From Smallanthus sonchifolius (taxonomy: Eukaryota > Streptophyta > Magnoliopsida > Asterales > Asteraceae): DNA of 64,000 nt. The notes under the pieces were generated by a model. That model was given only the letters and a program-made list of their open reading frames with translations. It had not been told where the DNA came from and ran no database searches. Below are positions 34,873-45,053 of this stretch, piece after piece (the first letter of the stretch is position 1; the number at the start of each line of letters is the position of its first letter). Made by a program: the position numbers and the translations under genes. The stretch covers positions 9,245,501-9,309,500 of the forward strand of contig CM042034.1 in the NCBI GenBank assembly GCA_023525975.1, given 5' to 3'.

Positions 34873-36228
34873 ATGGCATTTGCAGGTACAACCCAGAAAT
34901 GCATGGCATGTGACAAGACTGTGTACCTGGTGGACAAGCTCACTGCTGACAACCGTGTCTTCCACAAAGCCTGCTTCAGATGCCACCATTGCAATGGCAC
35001 ACTCAAGGTTTGTTTTGAATTTTTTTAGATCTGCTCATAAGGTGTTTGATGAAATGCCTCAATGAAAGTTGAGTTGGTGATACTGACTAATTGGTGTTGA
35101 ATTTGGGTGGTTTGCAGCTCAGTAACTATAACTCCTTTGAGGGGGTTCTTTATTGCAGGCCACACTTTGACCAATTGTTCAAGAAGACTGGGAGCTTAGA
35201 CAAGAGCTTTGAAGGTTCGATGACTCTTCGGTCATCAGAATTTATCGGTTTTTCATATATAAAAGCTGAGTTTTTTTTTTAAGAAAAACATGAGTTTGAC
35301 TCTTAAAAAAAACATCAGAATTTGATAATCAATACGCCATGATCAAATATTCAAATTCACTGCTTTTTAATCGTGTTTCAGGCACACCAAAGATTGTGAG
35401 ACCACCGAAAACTGTTGATGGTGAGGTATGACTTTAATTGAACACAGCCACCATAATTTGAATCAAGATCTGATCTATTTAGGCAAATTGGATTTTTAAT
35501 AATCCAAACTATATGACCTATTGGCTGGATAATAATCTATATCGGCAAGGACAATGCCAGTAGCAGAATCATCATAGATTTACATTCGATTTACACTTGT
35601 TTTCGCTTAAAATGACGATTTTGAACGAAATGGAGAACCGTACAAGCGAAATCGAGCTGGAATCGAGTGTAAATCTATGATGATTATGCTACCGGGACTT
35701 TGTTGCGAAAGTTAGGACCGTCACCTATCAAATTACTAGCATGGATTATTATCGGTCAATGAGTCATAGTTTGGATTATTAAAATCCAATTTGCCATCTA
35801 TTTATTTGGAAATTGTAACTAAATTGAAACTAATGATTCTTGAATTGTTTTACAGAAGCCAATGGCTAATAAAGTCTCCAGTATGTTTGTGGGAACACGC
35901 GATAAGTGTTTGGGATGTAAGAACACAGTTTATCCAACTGAAAAGGTATGATCTTTCAAGTTTAAAACAGGCGGATCCATCGTTTTATGTTGTAAGTTAA
36001 TCTGCATCAAACTTTGAAATGAATTAGGTTTCTGTAAATGGAACTTCATACCACAAAAGCTGCTTCAAATGCAGCCATGGTGGTTGTACAATCAGCCCAT
36101 CGAATTACATTGCGCATGAGGGCCGTCTCTACTGCAGACACCACCACACCCAACTGATCAAAGAGAAGGGTAACCTGAGTCAACTTGAGGGTGACCATTC
36201 TTCTAGGGCTGGAGAAGTGGCACCTTGA
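34873..36228 (+). CDS. WLIM1: Two-LIM-domain actin-binding protein WLIM1
   Basis: Five exons, 34873-35007, 35118-35214, 35382-35425, 35856-35945 and 36028-36228, join in frame to 188 residues, about the size of Arabidopsis WLIM1. LIM1 (residues about 10-61) has CMAC, HKACFRCHHC and the closing CRPHFDQ; LIM2 (about 110-161) has CLGC, HKSCFKCSHGGC and CRHHH. The start MAFAGTTQKCMACDKTVYLV and the end HTQLIKEKGNLSQLEGD are hallmarks of the plant WLIM1 group. The family binds, stabilises and bundles actin filaments in the cytoplasm and also enters the nucleus. Intron 3 carries a 314-bp MITE. No lesions seen. Confidence 0.97.
35482..35795. mobile_element. Mutator-type MITE in WLIM1 intron 3
   Basis: Terminal inverted repeats of about 50 bp (GGCAAATTGGATTTTTAATA at the left; the right end inverted reads GGCAAATTGGATTTTAATAA). 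A perfect 9-bp target duplication ATCTATTTA lies at 35473-35481 and 35796-35804, as expected for Mutator-type transposition. The interior has a further inverted pair around ATCATAGATTTACA. Related DNA lies at 49511-49860. Confidence 0.88.
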
Positions 36229-37474
36229 TAATCGTGTTTTATGATCATCTTATAACCTTTTACAGCCTGTGTTTTGTTGTTGGTGTTGGAAAATGTTTAT
36301 GTTTGATAAAGATATGGAAGTCTGTTTTGTTTTGCTTGTGACACTTTGAATGAGATATTAGAATTTAAGAGTGTTCTGCTTCCTGTTGTTCATGTATCAG
36401 TTAAAATGCAATTCCATTTTAATGAAAATTCTGAAATATGAATGCAAGATCGATCTCAATTCGACTCGTGAGCTCTCTACTATTCTTAAAAACGATGCTC
36501 GTTTTAGAAAACTTGATATAGTTCTACTTGAACGAGCTGAAGTCGAGCTCGAGCTATAAATCCCTACTTATTTGCATACACATAAATTACAGTTTAAATC
36601 ATGTTGTAGCTTTCATAGCTATGGTGATTGGTGAGTAGCCAAACTATAAAGCTAAGGGGTCTTTATTTGGTCCCTTTTTAGAGGTTGCTATGATTAGAAA
36701 ATCTTAAATTTTGCATATAATGTAATCAGATATTAATCAAATAAATAATTAATACATAATTGTTAATGAGTTCCAAAAAGATTAAACAACTAAAGCTTTT
36801 CATATTTCCAGTTAACTGTTGAGAATAATTTTCCAAAGACAAAACATATATGTATTTTGGTTGAGTCTTGGAAAAAAAAGGTTAAGTTTTTTGTTAAAAC
36901 CTTGTCTCACAAAGGAGCAAGATGGAAACAGAAATAGGTATATATGTTGGAAGTTTCCATGGTTATTACTTTCGATTAGTGATCGGCGAGGTGGGGAGCC
37001 TAATGAGTGTCCAACACCCTTATGACAGTTGTCACAGTGAGTGATGGGCGTAATATGGCATTTTGATAGCGCACTTTGCACTTCGTGAGGTTGCTACCGA
37101 AGACTCGGTTAGTACTTAGCGGCTAAACAACAGTCAAGGTAGTTGCAGTTTGACAATAAGAGCATTTACAAAGTATAGTTACACAGTTCCATGACATCTC
37201 TGCCCTTTTTCCTAACCTGAATAGTTGCATAATATACAAGATCCAAAGATCAGCTTCTAACCATGCATAGACCTAGAGAATATAAAAAGACTTATCTTCT
37301 AAGATCATACAATAAACATGAACAAAAAAGTACATATTTTGCAAAGATCCTGAAATTGAACAGACCATTAAAAAATTAACTTATTTATGTAGACAATCAA
37401 TTATCAATCCTTGCATAGGGTAACCCAGTGAGTTCAAATCTCTAACCACTACTCTAGGCAAGGATAATCAAACA
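36229..37474. other. Spacer between WLIM1 and the F-box gene (convergent 3' ends)
   Basis: Presumed 3' UTRs of both genes and unassigned DNA. ORFs here (36371-36559, 36812-37081) lack any recognisable domain. Confidence 0.55.
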
Positions 37475-39613
37475 TTACAAAGGCTGCATCGCGTCTAACA
37501 GACATCCATCCACTGCAATATGCTTTAAATCTATAATATGATTATCGCGAAGAAACCCAAATCCAAATGTTCCATCACCATACTCCCAAATCCTTCCCTC
37601 CACCTGATGAGGATTCACCGAATTGGGCACAGCCAATCCTGGAATCACCAAATCATAGCTCGAATTTATGTAAAGAATGCGTGACACAGATTCCATTCCT
37701 GAGCATAGCATGTCTCCGGGTGGAAGAAGATGTTCACGCGTTTTGTATATATGTTCTTCTTCATAAGAAAATGGGGACTCAACAAATGTAGTGTTTGGAG
37801 TCCAAAATACAGGTGCATAACTGGAGAAAGGTTTGCAGGAATCCCCAATTCTTCTACATGCTATACCACCAATGTCATCATATGCCACAAGATAAAAATC
37901 CAAACTTGCATCTTCACAGATACCCTGCAGCAAGAATCTTGAGAATTCATGTTCATAGTTTTCAAATTCTACTGCTTGGTTTTAAAAAGCGCGTGGCACT
38001 CCGATACGTTTTCTATTTAGTGATTGTACTTTCAAATAAACTTCCAATAGGAAGTAATTGTGAAGAAAACAAATTCACTAAATAATAACCAAGTTTCATA
38101 ATTGTTTAATTTAAGGCAAACTGAAAAAAAAATCATTAAATAATAAACAAGATACATGTATGTTTCATTTGCCTCACTTCATTTAAAAAAACTAACATTT
38201 ACAAAAAAATTATACAAGATTGGACCACATAATGAAAGTTGAGTGAATTTAGAGGAACAAAAAACTTTGAGTGACATCACTGAGAGAGTTGGGAAACTTG
38301 GTTGCTATTCTATAAAGTTACCCCTATTTAAAAATTTGTTAACTTTTAAACACTAAATATACAAGACTATATCATCATCTCTCGTCAGATTCGTTCAGTC
38401 GATAGTCTAATTTCTTCAAATACTCAAACCAATGCTTAATTGATAGTCAGATTTGTTCAACAAGATTTCAAAATAAATCAAACCTATTTCAATCAATGGT
38501 CTAATTTATTCAAATACTGGTCAACTACATGATGCGTCACATCCATCACACAATATAATGCGGCATCGCATCAAATGCAGCAATGCAATCTCATCCCCGC
38601 ATCATCGCATTAAACGCACATTTTAAAACCAAGTTCTACTATAAATCATTAATTACCTTCCAAAGACCCTGCAATGGCCTAGAAATAGTAGGAGAGTGAT
38701 TCACAATCTTGACAAAATGCTCAGAATCCCATTTCTTATTCCCATGTTTCTCTTTCTCTCTTCTCCTCTGCCTTCTCCAAGCCCTCTCTCCCCCAGGGCT
38801 TGTTCTGTTAGCAAAATACTGATACATCTCAGAGGTTAACCTGTCGGGAGGCGATCCACTTTCGATCCCGATCGAATCCTCATTCATTGCATTCAAATTC
38901 CTCAAAAAACCGAAACTAACACGCTCTTCAATTATAATGTGAGACTCCCCCAAATGGTTAACATCCACAGAAACTAATTCACTCCCATGAGTCGAAATCG
39001 GATGGTTTTTAACCACCAATTCAATCGGATTGGAATCCAATTGGAGTTGAGAATTCGGTTGAAGGAAATTAACAATTTCACCTTTGGGGGAAATGCCCAT
39101 CCAAATAAACGGGGATTTTACGACGTCGTAATTGCCAGTTTCGGAAGGTGAAACCCTAGAACCGGTGATGAACGATGGGCCCCACTCGAAGAACACCAAC
39201 GCCGGGGGTTTGTTCGGAATTGTGTTGGGGGTTATGATTTTGGATTGGCTGCTGCTAAGGCGCCAGAATCCGATTAGGGTTTCGTACTCTTGCAGCGTTT
39301 TGTAGAGGTGTTTGAAGGTGATCATACCAGATCCCCATTTTGTGATTTGGGTGGTGGAGCCCCACCGGCGGTCGCACATCGAGAACCAGAGCTTGGAGTC
39401 GTTCCGGCAGAGGGAGAGGAAGCGTTTGGAGGTGCAGGCGAATGAGGAGATTTCGGATGGAGTGAGGAAAGAGAGGATGCAGAGCTGGACGTCTTCTGGG
39501 AATTCGGAGAATTGGAGCACCGGGAGGATTGTTTCGCCGGAATTAGGGTTTGCCATTTCGCCGGAGTTAGGATTTGCTTCCTGGATTGTTGTTGTTGATA
39601 CAAAGTCGTGCAT
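37475..39613 (-). CDS. F-box protein, plant-specific type
   Basis: Two exons on the minus strand, 39613-38657 and 37924-37475, join in phase 0 (...PLQGLWK then GICEDASLDFYLVAYD...) to 468 residues. Residues about 35-85 are an F-box (FPEDVQLCILSFLTPSEIS...), the motif that docks to SKP1 in SCF ubiquitin ligases. The rest (GFWRLSS, VFFEWGPSFITGSRVSPS, IWEYGDGTFGFGFLRD) matches my memory of a small conserved plant family including Arabidopsis At3g12350, whose substrate is unknown. The intron (37925-38656) is mostly one inserted element. The first exon is GC-rich near the start. Substrate and pathway are not deducible. Confidence 0.85.
37974..38633. mobile_element. CTTGGTTTT-terminated TIR element in the F-box gene intron
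   Basis: Ends GCTTGGTTTTAAAAAGCGCG and, inverted, CTTGGTTTTAAAATGTGCG. A 7-bp direct repeat TTCTACT flanks it (37967-37973 and 38634-38640), compatible with a hAT-type insertion. The inner right side repeats GCATCGCAT/GCATCATCGCAT motifs. It makes up about 90% of the 732-bp intron and ends 23 bp from exon 1. Same family as 7851-8585. Confidence 0.75.
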
Positions 39614-40257
39614 AAATTGTATTGCCGGAAGTCCGAGACAAGAGATTTGATCCAGATGTGTGTGGATCCTTGTAAATTGATTAGATTATTTTCTAATTTG
39701 TGCGTTAAAATCTTTAATACCCTAGATTATATATTTTGTACAAACAAAATTACGTCATTTACATTTGACATGGATACTCTCTTTGATTTGTATAAATTGT
39801 AACTTTGGGCCTTAAGTTTAAAAAACTACATTGAGAGATCATAGGTGGTTACGGACTTGGATGGACATTAAGTTGTTCTATTAAATTTTCTAAATGATCA
39901 AAATACCCTTATGTATCAATATCATTTAATATAAAACAATATATCAATTAAATTAAGGGCAAATGCCATAAAAAACCAACATAATTTCTGTTTTTTTTTT
40001 AAATCCTCCAAGGATTTTTTACACATAAAAACCAACGTACCTTTTATTTTTTCTCACAAAAGTCTCTCAACAAACTATTGCATATAAAAAAACTAACATA
40101 CTTTCTTATTTTTCTCATAAAAATCTTTCAACACCTATTCACCATAACAAATGAATCGGCAAAAGCAAGGCAAGGGAAATTGACCGACAAAAAGGGTAAC
40201 CAATACATTACAAATTACTTCTTTTAAGTATTACCCATATTGTATTTTAACTAAGCA
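39614..40257. other. Divergent spacer upstream of the F-box gene
   Basis: Holds the F-box gene's presumed promoter on the minus strand. AT-rich. No other gene. Confidence 0.5.
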
Positions 40258-40587
40258 AATTACAGAAAACGTCATTTATGTTTAAAAAAACCTTACACGT
40301 TGCGTCCTTTAGACAAATGAGCGTTAAATTTCACCGTTAAGTCAGGTCACGTGCCTTGCATTTGAGGGTGTTTTGGTATTTTTACCCATAAAAATAATTT
40401 TAAAACCCTAAATATGTAAAAGCCGCACCCCTTCTTAGATCTAGGTACCTGAAATTGTGGGTAAAAAGACCAAAACACCCTCACATGTAAGATACGTGAC
40501 CTGACTTAACAGTGAAATATAGCATTCGTTAGTCTAAAAGACGTAACGTACAATGTTTTTTAAATATAAAAAATATTTTATGTAATT
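40258..40587. mobile_element. Long-armed foldback MITE
   Basis: Two arms of about 130 bp are inverted copies. The left arm includes GTTAAGTCAGGTCACGTG and TGAGGGTGTTTTGGTATTTTTACCCA; the right arm, inverted, includes GTTAAGTCAGGTCACGTA and TGAGGGTGTTTTGGTCTTTTTACCCA. The termini are AATTACAGAAAA and AATTACATAAAA. The left arm brings a perfect G-box CACGTG near 40349. It lies between the divergent F-box gene and the gene at 40775. Non-coding. Confidence 0.82.
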
Positions 40588-40774
40588 TTTTTTAATTAAA
40601 GGATGTATTTTGAAATATAAATAATACTTGAATAATGTGACTTATAATTTGTTAGTCTAAAATTTATGGCTTTTGACCAACACCGCTGCACGTTGCAGAA
40701 ACTTTCAGGGGGGATTTTTGCATTTGTATTTCCTTGTTGCTTTTGAAACATTTGCCAGCATCCTTCATCCATTA

Positions 40775-42607
40775 ATGGAGGACGAAATACATTCGCTTCC
40801 TTCAAACTACGTCTCATTCCTGCAACTCAAAGAGCGATGGCTCCAACAACAACAATCATCCAGTTCTCACTCGACCGTCAAACCAAAAGATGATTCCGCT
40901 TCCAAAACCCCAACCGAAGCCGTTCTTCTCCGTCAGGTCGTTAATCAGCTCAAACCGGAGGTCACAATACACGATTTTGCTTCAAAAACCTCAAACGAAG
41001 CCGTTCCACGTGAAACAAATCACCATCGCGACATTAATCAACTCAAACCCGAGGTCAAGTTGCATGATTCTGCTTCTAAAATCGCGAACGAAGCAGTTCC
41101 TCCTGGAAGAAGCCGCTATCGGGTCGTTAATCAATCCAAACCCGAGGTTACAGTACACGATTCTGCTTCAAAAACCCTAGGTCAAGAGAAGACTGATCAA
41201 TCCAACTCTAAAGTTTCAACGACCAAAAATAGTAACAGAAGTCGAAACCCTAGGTTTGTTACAGACCAAATTCCAACCGGAGGTAGCACCACACTGTCGG
41301 AATCGGAACCGGTACATGAGAAGAAACAGCACCGTCTCACAGATAATTACTCTGTGGTTGAGAAGCAGGAACACAACTCTGATCAATCCAATTCTAAACC
41401 CTCAACCAAGAAAAATGGCTTCAGAGGTCAAAACCCTAGGTTTGTCAATGGAGGTAGCACCCTACCGTTGGAACAGGAACCGGAATCGGAACCGGTGCAG
41501 GAGACGAAACAGCATAATCATCCAATTGTAGAGAAGCAGGAACACAGCTCTGAAAAATTCAATTCTAAAGTTTCATCGAAGAAAAATAGTTCCAGAGGTC
41601 GAAACCCTAGGTTTGTTGCTGAACAAATTCCATCTGGAGATAGCACCTTATCGTTGGAACCGGAACCGGAACCGGTGCAGGAGAAGAAACAACATAATCA
41701 TTCAATTGTAGAGAAGCAAGAACACAGCTCTGATAAATTCAATTCTAAAGTTTCAACGAAGAAAAATGGTTCCAGAGGTCGAAACCCTAGGTTGGTTGCT
41801 GAACAAATTCCATCTGGAGGTAGCACCATATCGTTGGAACCGGAAGCGGTGCAGGAGAAGAAACAATATAATCATTCAGTTGTAGAGAAGCAGGAACACA
41901 ACTCTGATAAATTCAATTCTAAAGTTTCAACGAAGAAAAATAGCTCCCGAGGTCGAAACCCTAGGTTTGTTGCTGAACAAGTTCCATCCATAGGTAGCAC
42001 CGGACCGTTGGAACCGGAACTGGTGCAGGAGAAGAAACAACACAATCATCCAGTTGTAGAGAAGCAGGAACATAGCTCTGATCAATCCAATTTTAAGAAG
42101 AAAAATAGTTCCAGAGGTCGAAACCATAGGTTTTTTGCTGAACAAGTTCCATCTGGAAGTAGCACCCTAGCGTTGGAACCGGAATCGGAACCTGTGCAGG
42201 AGAAGAAACAACATAATCCTCCAGTTGTAGAGAAGCAGGAAAACAGCTCTGATCAATCCAATTTTAAGAAGAAAAATAGTTCCAGAGGTCGAAATCCTAG
42301 GTTTGTTGCTGAACATATTCCAACTGGAGATAGCACTCCGGAACCAGAACCAATGGAGGAGAATCGGAATCAGGAGGTCTGGGAAGTGAAGGGGAAAACA
42401 CCGAATGTGGACGATTTATCACACAATGATTCTGTTGCTGCTGTGAAAGAAATCAGTGTCACTGATGTGAGCCAGGGGACCAACAGAAGATGGGGTTCTG
42501 GAAGATTCCAAGGCAGCCGAAGAAACTTCGAACCTTCTTTTAGGGTGAAGAAAGCGCAAATGACCACCACTGTATGGGTTAAGAAGGGGGAATCTGCACC
42601 AAATTGA
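40775..42607 (+). CDS. Unrecognised repeat-rich, probably disordered protein
   Basis: A single open frame gives 610 residues from the ATG at 40775 (MEDEIHSLPSNYVSFLQLKERWLQ). The frame stays open to an ATG at 40673, but the conserved-looking start is the inner one. Residues about 1-25 form a short helix-like head. Residues 40-160 hold about three or four repeats of NQLKPEV-x-HDSASK. The centre holds seven repeats of about 50-65 residues with the core SRGRNPRFVAEQIP, then EPVQEKKQHNH and VVEKQEHSSDQSN. The end (RRWGSGRFQGSRRNF..., VWVKKGES) is basic and unique. The composition (Q, E, K, S, N) suggests disorder, and SRGRNPRF is RGG-like, hinting at nucleic-acid or protein binding. I do not recognise the family. 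A possible extra 3' exon lies at 43047-43130. Confidence 0.75.
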   Translation: MEDEIHSLPSNYVSFLQLKERWLQQQQSSSSHSTVKPKDDSASKTPTEAVLLRQVVNQLKPEVTIHDFASKTSNEAVPRETNHHRDINQLKPEVKLHDSASKIANEAVPPGRSRYRVVNQSKPEVTVHDSASKTLGQEKTDQSNSKVSTTKNSNRSRNPRFVTDQIPTGGSTTLSESEPVHEKKQHRLTDNYSVVEKQEHNSDQSNSKPSTKKNGFRGQNPRFVNGGSTLPLEQEPESEPVQETKQHNHPIVEKQEHSSEKFNSKVSSKKNSSRGRNPRFVAEQIPSGDSTLSLEPEPEPVQEKKQHNHSIVEKQEHSSDKFNSKVSTKKNGSRGRNPRLVAEQIPSGGSTISLEPEAVQEKKQYNHSVVEKQEHNSDKFNSKVSTKKNSSRGRNPRFVAEQVPSIGSTGPLEPELVQEKKQHNHPVVEKQEHSSDQSNFKKKNSSRGRNHRFFAEQVPSGSSTLALEPESEPVQEKKQHNPPVVEKQENSSDQSNFKKKNSSRGRNPRFVAEHIPTGDSTPEPEPMEENRNQEVWEVKGKTPNVDDLSHNDSVAAVKEISVTDVSQGTNRRWGSGRFQGSRRNFEPSFRVKKAQMTTTVWVKKGESAPN

Positions 42608-42735
42608 CATCACTAAACCTTTGGTAAATCTCTTATCTATGCTTGCATTTGCACAAAATTTACATGAATTATAGTCTGTAAACACGGGTATAGTGGTCCT
42701 ATAAAGCCTTAATTATAGATAGAGTCCACGGATCT

Positions 42736-42875
42736 AACTCAAAACTTTAGAAACACGCTGATTTACAGTGGTTTGGATAGATGTTAACCGGTTCTCACCT
42801 TACAACGACCGTTACCAACTCAAAACTTTAGAAACACGCAGTGGTTTGGATGGATGTTAACCGGTTCTCACCTTA
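42736..42875 (+). repeat. 81-bp-spaced direct duplication
   Basis: AACTCAAAACTTTAGAAACACG...GTTAACCGGTTCTCACCTTA occurs twice, offset by 81 bp, with a small deletion in the second copy. It lies downstream of the repeat-protein ORF. Confidence 0.7.
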
Positions 42876-43046
42876 GGAAGACCATTTGGTCTCCACCATA
42901 AGTTTATCTGGACTAGATTCAATGTTACCCATTAACTCCAATTGTATTCATGAGATCATTAACTTAGATCAAAATATGCATTAACTTCACTAGTTGAGGC
43001 ATTTTGGAAACTATATAAGATTTCATGTTATTTGGATTCAGGTTAG

Positions 43047-43130
43047 TTTGTGCTGCAAGAGAGGAGAATGCAGAAAGCTGAGGCAACTATCTTGGAGATT
43101 ATTGGAAGAGATGATATTTCACTAATTTGA
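43047..43130 (+). other. Candidate terminal exon of the repeat-protein gene
   Basis: After an acceptor ...GGTTAG the frame reads FVLQERRMQKAEATILEIIG and ends in TGA after 27 residues, with clean codon structure unlike the AT-rich DNA around it. Phase-0 donors (GTATGG or GTTAAG at about 42570-42580) in the last codons of the upstream ORF would join it in frame, replacing the last 9-12 residues. It is equally possible that this is chance or part of an alternative transcript. Confidence 0.4.
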
Positions 43131-43479
43131 GACAAAATTTAAAAAGAAAAAAAATTAATCCACTTTTTTTTCTTTATTTTCATTTTTAATAGGTGAGTAT
43201 CATGTCTCTTGTAATGGATATTCAGATATTGAAAGTATTATTGAGGATACAAGATATTAATGATTTTATGAATTATTATTACTTAACAAAGATTTAATTA
43301 GTCGTTTTCAAAAGATTAAAACTCAGAAAATGATAATTATAAAAGTTTTCTTTTCACTTTTTTTAATAATGTTATATTTTTGTTTAAGCACATTTATTAT
43401 TTACTTAATACATGGTATCACCATGTTAAAAAAAAATAGATTACGACATGATCCTAAAAGTAAGCACAAAAATCCAGTG

Positions 43480-43860
43480 TTTTTGTGATTGTACTGGCCG
43501 GTCAGACCGAGAACCGGATATGTAACCGGTCCGGCTGTGTGTAGTTGAACCACTTTCATTTGAACCGGTCAGACTGGATTTCAAAAAAAAATTCCTTCAA
43601 AAAATCTTATTTTCTTATTAATTTAGTATATTCCAAGTTTCATATTTTATTTATTTAAGCTTTTATATAACATTAAAACTGTAAATTCGAATCAAAACAA
43701 AAATGTTTTATATTTTGTATCTATATACATATTTTTAGTTTTTATATTATTTATGACGTAATTCCGTTTTAAATCCAGTCTGATCCGTTCTATCAGTAGA
43801 TTTTTAAGACGGCTAGTTCACTGTTCGTTCTGATCCAGTTTGAAAACATTGCATTTAAGT
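43480..43860. mobile_element. hAT-like relic rich in ACCGGT/CCGGTC motifs
   Basis: The left part (CTGGCCGGTCAGACCGAGAACCGG) and the right part (ATCCAGTCTGATCC...TCTGATCCAGTTTGAAAACATTG) are loosely inverted around an AT-rich core. It resembles the families at 32291-32800 and 55974-56447 but is more diverged. Limits are approximate. Confidence 0.45.
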
Positions 43861-43921
43861 GACCTACTTATAAAGGGATACCATGGAAAAGAGAGACTTA
43901 GGTTGGTATAACTTGTAAAAC

Positions 43922-44210
43922 TGTGACGCACCGAATTACTGAATATTGACACCCTAGATAAATCTCACATCGGCCGTGGATAGGAGAGATCCTTGGTTCA
44001 TAAGTAAAGGTTCTGCCTTTTACAACAACGCGTTTTGGGGCTTAATGTAGTAGATGAGAGGAGAACTCCACAGTTAAGCGTGTTCGGGTGGGAGTAATCC
44101 AGGGATGGGTGACCCCTGGGAAGTTTTCACCCGTGCAACCAAAAACAAATTCATGAGATCTTAGGGGGTAAAGCGGACAATATTATTGGTACGAAAGGCC
44201 GGATATTACA
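43922..44210 (+). mobile_element. Solo LTR of a Cassandra (5S-carrying TRIM) element
   Basis: A 289-bp TG...CA unit with a perfect 5-bp target duplication AAAAC (43917-43921 and 44211-44215). It contains 5S rRNA-like sequence with the A-box AGTTAAGCGTGTTCGGG near 44082 and the C-box GGATGGGTGACCCCTGGGAAG near 44104. Conserved 5S promoter sequence inside a short LTR is the defining feature of Cassandra. No second LTR or primer site follows, so it is a solo LTR, probably left by LTR-LTR recombination. It is not a functional 5S gene: the full 120-bp gene is absent. Confidence 0.9.
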
Positions 44211-44689
44211 AAAACAAACATTTTTAAAACCGTCATTCTTTATTATTTTTTGAAGTCTACTCCTTTCTAGTTTTATTTAATTTTTAAATCTATACTGATT
44301 TCTAGTTTTATTTATAAAAGACAAACCTGTCGTTTTCCCTTAGTTGAAAAGTACCAGTGCCTTGCTGTAGTGGAGGAAGGTAGCTTTTGGCTTTTAGTGA
44401 AAGGAATGATTACTCATTTCTTTGCTAGATTTTTTTTCAATATTAAAAGAATTATTAGATTTTAATAATCTCATATTTTATCGATTGGTTAATAATAATT
44501 TCAACTGAGAATATTCTTACCACCGTCCCTACTTTCAAACTATTTTTTTATATTGGACCCCTCGTTAAAAAACTTAACGCCGTTAGAGTTTATATGACGT
44601 GGACATTTGCAAACCGCCGGAAACTCGAGCCAAGGTAGCAGTGGTCTCGTGTTGGCTTTTGAAATGGGCTTTGGTGGTGTTTAACGCCG

Positions 44690-45053
44690 TTAGAGTTTAT
44701 ATGGTGGGGGTGGGTGTGGGGGATTTAGGTTTTTGGGTGGGGTGGGGGTTTAGGTTTTTGGGGTTGCATTAGGTTTTTAGGTAATACTACACATGCATTA
44801 TTGAAAATAATAATAAAAAAAACGGCGAGTTAATTCTTGTTTTTTATAACGTTATTTATACTCAAATGAAAGAAAAAGAAATTCTTGATTTAATGGTGTA
44901 ATTTAAAAAAAATGTATGTAAAAGATATAAATGTTTAAAGATTTATATATTTTAAGTTCCAATTTTACTCTTACTCTTTAAAATTACACCCCTTCTTTTC
45001 TTAGTGGTTCTCTAGTTCTCTCATTAAAGTGAGTTCTCTCATGAACTCAACCC
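44690..45053. mobile_element. Remnant of a TATATA-flanked foldback MITE with G-rich core
   Basis: A G-rich core (GGTGGGGGTGGGTGTGGGGG, TTTAGGTTTTTGGGG) lies at 44700-44780, as in M1 (9255-9778). The right end GTTCTCTCATGAACTCAACCCTATATATA resembles the M1 right end. The left end is missing or replaced; the DNA before it carries a duplicated TTAACGCCGTTAGAGTTTATATG (about 44574 and 44680). Confidence 0.6.

Noticed and set aside
41927..42145. Minus-strand ORFs under the repeat protein
   Set aside because: Shadow frames of the tandem repeats; no independent support.
44075..44130. A 5S rRNA gene
   Set aside because: Only promoter-like parts of 5S are present, embedded in a TG...CA LTR with a 5-bp target duplication; it is Cassandra.
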